Source of the DNA: an uncultured Oscillospiraceae bacterium
Lineage (GTDB): Bacteria > Bacillota > Clostridia > Oscillospirales > Oscillospiraceae
NCBI GenBank assembly: GCA_900756495.1
Contig: CAAEKI010000135.1
Span: 1 to 14,137 of the forward strand
Direction: 5' to 3'
DNA: 14,137 nt
Of this stretch, positions 6,368-14,137 are shown piece after piece. The notes under the pieces were generated by a model that worked only from the letters and a program-made list of their open reading frames with translations, made no database searches and was not told the origin of the DNA. The position numbers were made by a program, and so were the translations under genes. Position 1 is the stretch's first letter. Each line of letters opens with the position of its first letter.

Positions 6368-7711
6368 TTACCGTGACAAGAGGACAACCGTCTCGACATG
6401 CGCCGTGCGTGGGAACATATCCACGGCGACGGCTCTTTGGGCGTGATAGCCCAGAGCGGAAAACCGGCCGACATCCCGCGCCAGGGTGCCCGGGTCGCAG
6501 GAGACATAGACAACCCGCTCTGGCGACATGTCCGCTACAGTCTCGATTACCTCGGGGGCAAGGCCCTTCCGGGGCGGGTCCACACAGACCATCTGCGGGC
6601 GAATCCCCTGAGCTGAAAACCGGGCGGCCGCTTCGCCTGCGTCTGCGCAGAAAAATTCCGCGTTTGCGATGCTGTTGCGGGCGGCGTTTTCCTCCGCGTC
6701 CTCCACGGCTTCCGGCACCGTCTCCACACCGTAGACTTTCCCGGCCGAGCGGGCTAGAAGCAGGCTGATGGTCCCGATGCCGCAGTATAAATCCAGGACG
6801 GTCTCGACGCCTGTGAGGGCGGCGAAGTCCAGGGCCTGGCCGTACAGGACTTCGGCCTGTGCGGGGTTGACCTGATAGAAGGAGGGCACCGACAGCTTAA
6901 AGGACAGGCCGCACAGCGTATCCATCAAATAATCCTGTCCCCAGAGCGTCCGGTAGGAATCTCCAAGGATGACGTTGTTCCTTTTCTCGTTTATCCCCAG
7001 TACCACTCCGGCCAGATGAGGTTCGGCGGAACGGAGGGCGGCCACCAGCTCAGCTTCGTGCGGAAGCTGTTTCCCGTTGACCAGCAGACAGCACAGGGAC
7101 TGACCGGCGCGATTGGTCCGGACATATATATGGCGTACCAGTCCCGTGCCGGTGCGCTCTTGATAGACCGGGATCTGAAAGCGCTTCATCCAATCTGCAG
7201 CTGCTGCCCGGAGGCGGGCAGCGGAGCGGCTCTGGAGCAGGCAGTCCTCTACGTCAATGACGCTGTGACTTCTGGGGCGGTAAAAACCCACCTGGGGGCC
7301 GGGAGAGACGGGGAACTGCGCTTTGTTCCGATAGCGGTCGGGCTCGGCCGCCCCAAGGATGAGCGGAACAGAGACATCGGCCCCCCCAATGCGGCGCAGG
7401 GCCTCCTCCACCCGGGAGCGCTTGAGCTCCAGCTCCTCGCCGTAGGTCATATGCCGAAGTTGGCAGCCGCCGCACACCCCGAAGTAGGGGCATTCCGGTT
7501 CAATCCTGGCGGAGGAGGGAGATAAAATCTCCTCTGCATGCCCCCAGACGGCGCTGCGGCCCACCTTGTCGATGCGCACGGCGCAGCGTTCGCCCCGAAT
7601 GCCCCCCTTCACAAATATCACCAGCCCGTCCAGCCGGGCAATTCCTGCGCCGTCGCTGGCATAGCCCTCCACAGTGAGAGGGATGAGGCGGCCTTTTTTT
7701 ACCATCACCAT
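6368..7711 (-). CDS. rlmD: 23S rRNA (uracil-5)-methyltransferase RlmD/RumA family
   Basis: A 447-residue cytosolic enzyme that transfers methyl from SAM to C5 of uracil, U1939 in E. coli 23S rRNA; Firmicute RlmCD relatives also modify U747. The N-terminal TRAM RNA-binding domain covers about residues 5-62. A 4Fe-4S site is visible as Cys74, Cys80, Cys83 (CPYFGVCGGC) and Cys157. The SAM-binding motif is VLDLYCGIGT (305-314), and NPAQAEVLY and DPPRKG (378-383) follow. The catalytic Cys405 is in VSCDPGTL and the general base Glu440 in HVETVVLL. The enzyme is therefore complete in all known catalytic parts. The start ATG 7711 overlaps the stop of the upstream lipoprotein gene by 7 bases, suggesting coupled translation. 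The frame ends in TAA, followed in frame by the tail module. Confidence 0.93.
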   Translation of the reverse strand: MVMVKKGRLIPLTVEGYASDGAGIARLDGLVIFVKGGIRGERCAVRIDKVGRSAVWGHAEEILSPSSARIEPECPYFGVCGGCQLRHMTYGEELELKRSRVEEALRRIGGADVSVPLILGAAEPDRYRNKAQFPVSPGPQVGFYRPRSHSVIDVEDCLLQSRSAARLRAAAADWMKRFQIPVYQERTGTGLVRHIYVRTNRAGQSLCCLLVNGKQLPHEAELVAALRSAEPHLAGVVLGINEKRNNVILGDSYRTLWGQDYLMDTLCGLSFKLSVPSFYQVNPAQAEVLYGQALDFAALTGVETVLDLYCGIGTISLLLARSAGKVYGVETVPEAVEDAEENAARNSIANAEFFCADAGEAAARFSAQGIRPQMVCVDPPRKGLAPEVIETVADMSPERVVYVSCDPGTLARDVGRFSALGYHAQRAVAVDMFPRTAHVETVVLLSR

Positions 7712-8532
7712 AGCTTCACCAGATCAGACAGGTCGTCATAGGGCACAGGGAATTCGATGGGGCTGTTCTGAGCGGCGAGGGCGCCGCCCTGGAGCCAGAA
7801 GACAAAACCTTCATCCGTAATATAAAACTGTTCGGCCTGAAAGACGGATGTTGCATCTCCGGCGTTCAGCCCCAGATCCTGTGCCTGAGATTCGACGGTG
7901 GAGATAATACGCGAGAGGGCGGTATCCGGGTCGGAAAAAAAGTCGGCAAAATAGAGACGATGGCCATCGTCCAGCGAAAATTGTTCAGAAAAAGCATAGG
8001 TGTTGGGGTGCGCACCGCCGTTATTGGCGTAGATCTCCCGGCTGATGCTGACATAGTCCTCTGTTTCACGGGTCATTTGAAAGGAGAGCTCTTCCACGAA
8101 TGGCATATAGGTAAAGCCAGACTGAACAGCGATCTCATATTCTGCGCGTCCCCACTGGGCGGTCTCCTCAGCGGCAGACAGGAATTCCTCCCCTTGGGAG
8201 GTATAGTAGCTGTTGATGGCCTCAGCGGCGGGGTGCTCAGCGCTCTCCAGCCGGGGAAAGGCATAGGTTACCAACATGACAATAGCGCCGTCGTCGGCGG
8301 TAAAGGTTTGGTCGTAGCGCAGTTCTCCCCACACGGCTGCCTCGGGAGACGGATCGGGGTCAGGGACCGGCGTGTCAGAGATCGCAGGTTCCGGGGAGGG
8401 CGTGGGAGTTGGAAGTTCCGCCTGGCTTTCCACAGGCTGAACAGGAGAGGAGGGGAGTGGCGGTTGCTCCTTTCCGCAGGCCGGCAGGAGCAGAAGCAGC
8501 GCCAAGGATGCGGTTAACAAAGATTTTTTCAT
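7705..8532 (-). CDS. Lipoprotein with DUF4163/DUF3298 (PdaC/RsiV-like) domains
   Basis: A 275-residue exported lipoprotein. The signal peptide MKKSLLTASLALLLLLPAC has a lipobox LPAC with lipidated Cys19. A Pro/Ser/Glu-rich linker (residues 22-64) is followed by a DUF4163-like part (about 66-165: YDQTFTADDGAIV, YEIAVQSGFTYM) and a DUF3298-like part (about 170-270) with the signature NGGAHPNTYAFSEQFSLDDG. These domains occur outside the membrane in the peptidoglycan deacetylase PdaC and the lysozyme-sensing anti-sigma factor RsiV. No deacetylase or transmembrane anti-sigma part is present here, so the role is unknown, perhaps cell-wall or lysozyme binding (inference). ATG 8532 has AAAGGAG 8 bases upstream. 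It is the upstream partner of rlmD with overlapping frames. Confidence 0.82.
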   Translation of the reverse strand: MKKSLLTASLALLLLLPACGKEQPPLPSSPVQPVESQAELPTPTPSPEPAISDTPVPDPDPSPEAAVWGELRYDQTFTADDGAIVMLVTYAFPRLESAEHPAAEAINSYYTSQGEEFLSAAEETAQWGRAEYEIAVQSGFTYMPFVEELSFQMTRETEDYVSISREIYANNGGAHPNTYAFSEQFSLDDGHRLYFADFFSDPDTALSRIISTVESQAQDLGLNAGDATSVFQAEQFYITDEGFVFWLQGGALAAQNSPIEFPVPYDDLSDLVKLW

Positions 8533-8560
8533 ATCGGTATCTCCTTTGTAGGATACCGCC

Positions 8561-8589
8561 ATTTTACCATTTTCACTTCCCGGCGTAAA
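8561..8589 (-). promoter_or_regulatory. Candidate promoter of the lipoprotein-rlmD operon
   Basis: On the minus strand TTTACG (8589-8584, 4/6 match) is followed at 17 bases by TAAAAT (8566-8561). Transcription would start near 8554, about 22 bases before the ATG at 8532. This also argues against any start codon further upstream such as 8562. Confidence 0.5.
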
Positions 8590-8597
8590 TGGGTAAC

Positions 8598-8627
8598 TTG
8601 TCTTTGTGGACAGGTGTGCGCTATAAT
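8598..8627 (+). promoter_or_regulatory. Promoter of the DUF2284 gene
   Basis: TTGTCT (8598-8603), an 18-base spacer and a perfect TATAAT (8622-8627). The transcript would start about 8634, right at the AAAAGGAGG ribosome site (8634-8642), giving a very short leader. It is divergent from the lipoprotein promoter, with the two -35 boxes about 10 bases apart. Confidence 0.6.
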
Positions 8628-8649
8628 AGAAGCAAAAGGAGGCGGAGCT

Positions 8650-9186
8650 GTGGATTTAGAGCGGTGGATAGCGCTGGCGGAGGAACTGGGATTTTCCCAT
8701 GCTGGTCCGCTGAATGTGGAGGCGCTGGAATTTATGCCGGAAGTAAGGACAATGTGTGCGGCGGACCGGTGCAGCATGTACGGCAAGAGCTGGACCTGCC
8801 CTCCAGGGTGCGGCACCCTGGAGGAGGCCGCAGAGAGGGCGGCCCAATACCGATGGGGGATTCTGCTGCAGTCTACCGGCATATTGGAGGATGATTTTGA
8901 TGTGGAGACCATGCAGGAGACGGAGCGGAGACAGCACGAGCGGTTTATGGCGTTTGTAGAGCGGGTGCGGGAGGAGTACCCCGATTGTCTCCCCATGGGT
9001 ACCGGGGCGTGCCGGATTTGCGGGACCTGCACTTATCCCGACGCCCCCTGCCGCTTCCCCGGCAAGGCGATTCCGTCTATGGAGGCCTACGGACTTTGGG
9101 TCTCCAAGGTCTGTGAGCAGTCCGGGATGGAGTATTACCACGGCAAGGGTACGATTACCTTCTCCGCCTGTGTTCTGATAGCGTAA
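8650..9186 (+). CDS. DUF2284 cysteine-rich, putative metal-binding protein
   Basis: A 178-residue soluble protein with two groups of cysteines: C36-x4-C41-x8-C50-x3-C54 (around [14 protein letters not shown]) and C121-x2-C124-x2-C127-x6-C134 ([15 protein letters not shown]). This is the pattern of the DUF2284 family, predicted to bind metal or an iron-sulfur cluster and common in anaerobic Clostridia and archaea. Its reaction is unknown. The start is GTG 8650, with a full AGGAGG 7 bases upstream. An earlier in-frame GTG at 8614 lies within the promoter spacer and cannot be used. The gene appears monocistronic, flanked by its own promoter and by the hairpin at 9190. Confidence 0.85.
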   Translation: MDLERWIALAEELGFSHAGPLNVEALEFMPEVRTMCAADRCSMYGKSWTCPPGCGTLEEAAERAAQYRWGILLQSTGILEDDFDVETMQETERRQHERFMAFVERVREEYPDCLPMGTGACRICGTCTYPDAPCRFPGKAIPSMEAYGLWVSKVCEQSGMEYYHGKGTITFSACVLIA

Positions 9187-9189
9187 ATC

Positions 9190-9224
9190 GGAAGTCCCCC
9201 GCCGCACTGCGGCGGGGGACTTCC
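9190..9224 (+). terminator. Perfect 16-bp GC-rich hairpin after the DUF2284 gene
   Basis: Bases 9190-9205 and 9209-9224 are exact reverse complements around an ACT loop, starting 3 bases after the stop codon. The stem is strong enough to stop polymerase, but no T-run follows (ATATGTG). It may be an atypical terminator or a 3' end that protects the mRNA. Confidence 0.6.
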
Positions 9225-9269
9225 ATATGTGCCATGATGGGGCGGATCAATCATGCAGAGTAAAGTTGA

Positions 9270-9330
9270 GCACCGCGCCTCTTAGAACCGGTGCTTTGAG
9301 AGGCGCACTTTTACCTTTAGAGAGGTGCAG
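9270..9330 (+). repeat. Overlapping alternative stems and a direct repeat upstream of secA
   Basis: GCACCG (9270-9275) can pair with CGGTGC (9289-9294), or GCGCCTCT (9275-9282) with AGAGGCGC (9299-9306). The second stem encloses CGGTGC, and the two share base 9275. A near repeat of the right arm follows: GAGAGGCGCA at 9298-9307 and GAGAGGTGCA at about 9320-9329. The 8-bp stem is followed by ACTTTTACCTTT, so it may be a weak terminator for readthrough from the DUF2284 gene. The elements lie upstream of the proposed secA promoter, so they could also be DNA sites. Confidence 0.4.
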
Positions 9331-9368
9331 TTTGTTCACAATTTCCCCTTTTTTATTGCGGCGGGGTG

Positions 9369-9377
9369 TGATATACT
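9369..9377 (+). promoter_or_regulatory. Candidate extended -10 promoter for secA
   Basis: TGATATACT contains TATACT (9372-9377) with the TGn extension directly before it. The -35 position at 17 bases is only a T-run, so the extended -10 would have to carry recognition. Transcription would start near 9384, giving a leader of about 53 bases. Confidence 0.45.
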
Positions 9378-9436
9378 CTAAACTGAATTTTAGTCGATAC
9401 CGTTCGAAACAGGTTACGAAAGGTGAAATCAGAGAT

Positions 9437-12181
<2,745 letters not shown>

Positions 12182-12209
12182 GCTTTACCGCTATGGAGAG
12201 GAATCTCAC

Positions 12210-13022
12210 ATGGAATTTGCAGAACACAATCAAAACGGTTTGCTCTATCTGACCGCCGACGGCTTTACAGCCGCCGGCGGCGCCGCCCACGGATTTTCCA
12301 CCCGGCTGGGAGGGGTGTCCCAGGGAATTTACGCATCTCTGAACTTGGGCTGCAACCGGGGAGACGATCCCGCTGCCGTTCGGGAAAATTTTGCCCGTTT
12401 TTGCGCCGCCATCGGCGCCCAGGGGGATCGGATGGTCTTCTCCAGCCAGGTTCACGGAGATGTGGTGCGCACCGTCACTACTGCCGACGTGGGCAAAGGA
12501 CTTGATCGGAAGGTGGACTATGAGGCAGACGGATTGGTCACTGATATCCCCGGGGTGACCCTGGTGGTCTTTTCAGCCGACTGTCTGCCCATCCTGCTCT
12601 ACGATCCTGTGCGGCGGGTCATTGCCGCTGTCCATGCGGGCTGGCGGGGGACGGCTCTGGGAGTAGTCTCCCGGGCGGTAGACAAGATGCGGGAGGTCTA
12701 TGGCTGTGACAGTGCCGATATTCTGGCCGCCATTGGCCCCGGGATTTCCAAGTGCTGCTTTGAAACCCACGAGGATGTGCCCAACGCCATGACCGGGGCG
12801 CTGGGCGCCTCAGCCCTGCGGTACATTGAGGTGCTGCCCACCGGTAAATTCCATGTGGATCTCAAGGGCCTGAACGCTTGCCGCCTGGAACAGGCCGGGC
12901 TTTTGGAGAGCCATATTGCCGTCTCAGGGGACTGTACCGCCTGCCTGCCGGAGAAGTACTGGTCTCACAGGGTTACACATGGGGAGCGGGGGAGCCAGGC
13001 GGCCATGATTGAGCTGCTCTGA
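12210..13022 (+). CDS. pgeF: Peptidoglycan editing factor PgeF (multicopper-laccase fold, YfiH/YlmD type)
   Basis: A 270-residue protein of the former DUF152 family. Family motifs appear in order: HGFSTRLGGVSQG, SQVHGDVV (His82), FSADCLPILLYD (Cys125), AAVHAGWRGT (His142) and IGPGISKCCFE. His82, Cys125 and His142 are the conserved zinc or catalytic triad. E. coli YfiH removes mis-incorporated L-Ser from UDP-MurNAc peptides, keeping L-Ala at position 1; relatives also show purine nucleoside phosphorylase or adenosine deaminase activity. A role in cell-wall fidelity is therefore likely. ATG 12210 has GGAGAGG about 10 bases upstream. It lies 28 bases after secA and 14 bases before the binding-protein gene, so the three look like one transcription unit. 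Confidence 0.93.
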   Translation: MEFAEHNQNGLLYLTADGFTAAGGAAHGFSTRLGGVSQGIYASLNLGCNRGDDPAAVRENFARFCAAIGAQGDRMVFSSQVHGDVVRTVTTADVGKGLDRKVDYEADGLVTDIPGVTLVVFSADCLPILLYDPVRRVIAAVHAGWRGTALGVVSRAVDKMREVYGCDSADILAAIGPGISKCCFETHEDVPNAMTGALGASALRYIEVLPTGKFHVDLKGLNACRLEQAGLLESHIAVSGDCTACLPEKYWSHRVTHGERGSQAAMIELL

Positions 13023-13036
13023 GGTCGTAATCCGCT

Positions 13037-14137
13037 GTGAGACGATATAGATTGCCCTGCTTTTTTCTGATGCTGCTTCTGCTCCTGGCTGGATGCGCGA
13101 AGCCAGCCCCGGAGGAGAGCCCTGCGCCGTCAGAGACTTTACCGCCACCCAGCGCCTCGCCTGCCGCTGAGGCCGTGCCCTTTGTGCTGCCCTGCTATGC
13201 AGCGGCCAGCTTTCATCCGATTACAGGGGGAAACCGGACCAACCTGACCCTGGCAGGGCTCCTCTATGAGGGGCTTTTTGCCGTTACCCCGGACTTTAAG
13301 GCTGAGCCTGTTCTCTGCTCAGAATATACCGTAAGTGAGGATGGTTTGGCATGGACGTTCACGCTGGACGCCTCCGCGCGGTTTTCAGATGGAAGCGCCC
13401 TTGCGCCGGCTGATGTGGTCTATTCCCTGAATTTGGCGCGGCAAAGCGCTCTTTACAGCCAGCGGCTTTCAGAAATCTCGGGCGTTGCCGCCGGAGAGGG
13501 GACGGTCACTGTGACGCTATCCACTGCCAATGGCGCGCTGCCCCTGCTGCTGGATGTCCCGGTTGTGCGGGAGAGCAGAGACTCCGGCCGCCCCCTGGGC
13601 ACTGGCCCCTATGTCCTGGAGGGCGAGGGCGACGACCTGACTCTGCGGGGCTGGAGAGCAGACGCTCCTCTGGCGGAGATCCCGCTGCTGGCGGTGACTG
13701 AGGCGGGAGATTTGATCCACGCCTTTGAAACCAGGGACGTGTCCCTGGTAACCACGGATTTTTCAGGGACCAACGCCCTGGGGTTTTCCGGAAGTTTTGA
13801 AACTCAGGACTACGCCACGTCGGTGTTCCTCTATATTGGCCTAAATACAGCCCAGGGCCTCTGCCAGGAGGAGGGGGTGCGCGTCGCGCTCCAGCGGGCC
13901 TTTGATCGCTCTGCGGTGTCCACCGTGCTGCTGGCCCGCCACGCCCAGGCGGCGGCGCTGCCTGTCTCACCAGTCAGCACGCTCTACGACCACACCTTGG
14001 GGGACGCGCTCGCCTATGATGCGGAAGGCGCGGCCCGCGCGCTGGAGGAGCTGGGGTGGACGGCCGGAGAGGACGGCATCCGTGTGCGCAGCCGCCAGCG
14101 CCTGGCCCTGGATCTGGTGGTAAACAGTGACAATACC
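13037..14137 (+). CDS. Family-5 extracellular solute-binding lipoprotein (partial)
   Basis: The first 367 codons of a gene that leaves the window; the family's usual length is about 500-550 residues. It starts at GTG 13037, with TGAGGT (13020-13025, overlapping the pgeF stop) 11 bases upstream. The signal peptide RRYRLPCFFLMLLLLLAGC has Cys20 as lipid anchor, followed by a Pro/Ser/Glu-rich linker. The mature part shows SBP_bac_5 features: LTLAGLLYEGLFAVTPDFKA, WTFTLDASARFSDGSALAPADVVYSL, LGTGPYVLEG and VALQRAFDRSAV. Such proteins bind peptides, nickel or similar ligands for an ABC importer; the ligand is unknown. The ABC permease genes, if any, would lie beyond base 14137. Confidence 0.85.
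   Translation, partial: MRRYRLPCFFLMLLLLLAGCAKPAPEESPAPSETLPPPSASPAAEAVPFVLPCYAAASFHPITGGNRTNLTLAGLLYEGLFAVTPDFKAEPVLCSEYTVSEDGLAWTFTLDASARFSDGSALAPADVVYSLNLARQSALYSQRLSEISGVAAGEGTVTVTLSTANGALPLLLDVPVVRESRDSGRPLGTGPYVLEGEGDDLTLRGWRADAPLAEIPLLAVTEAGDLIHAFETRDVSLVTTDFSGTNALGFSGSFETQDYATSVFLYIGLNTAQGLCQEEGVRVALQRAFDRSAVSTVLLARHAQAAALPVSPVSTLYDHTLGDALAYDAEGAARALEELGWTAGEDGIRVRSRQRLALDLVVNSDNT

Overview
The window looks like ordinary chromosome from a fairly GC-rich Firmicute of the class Clostridia. The protein set resembles Oscillospiraceae gut bacteria such as Flavonifractor or Pseudoflavonifractor. This is inferred from family content (split ThrE pair, DUF3783, DUF2284, clostridial-style RlmD with an extra C-terminal module, SecA with a zinc tail) and from AGGAGG-type ribosome sites with TTG and GTG starts. 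It is not a database assignment.

Left part, minus strand (4072 down to 1): a DUF3783 protein, a LURP-one-like protein, a ZIP metal transporter (ZupT), the two halves of a ThrE/YjjP-YjjB exporter joined by a 4-base ATGA overlap, a YjjG-type HAD nucleotidase, and the first 27 codons of a further gene leaving at base 1. ZupT to the HAD gene is tightly packed and probably one operon.

Middle: a divergent control region (4022-4356) separates DUF3783 (-) from a MATE efflux pump (+). It holds a near-consensus + strand promoter followed after only about 14 bases by a perfect hairpin terminator. MATE converges on a minus-strand block that runs from a DUF4163/DUF3298-type lipoprotein gene into rlmD with overlapping reading frames. 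rlmD ends in a TAA, and the same frame continues for about 90 codons as a recognisable clostridial RlmD tail module. The tail and the following 300 bases are AT-richer than the rest.

Right part, plus strand: a DUF2284 cysteine-rich protein, a long GC-rich hairpin, a structured gap, then secA, pgeF (peptidoglycan editing) and the first 367 codons of a family-5 solute-binding lipoprotein that runs off the window. secA, pgeF and the binding protein are closely spaced and probably co-transcribed.

I found no CRISPR array, tRNA, rRNA, intact insertion sequence, phage gene or recognisable defence system. The most interesting points are the stop codon splitting rlmD from its tail module inside an AT-rich patch, and the promoter-terminator unit in front of the MATE gene.
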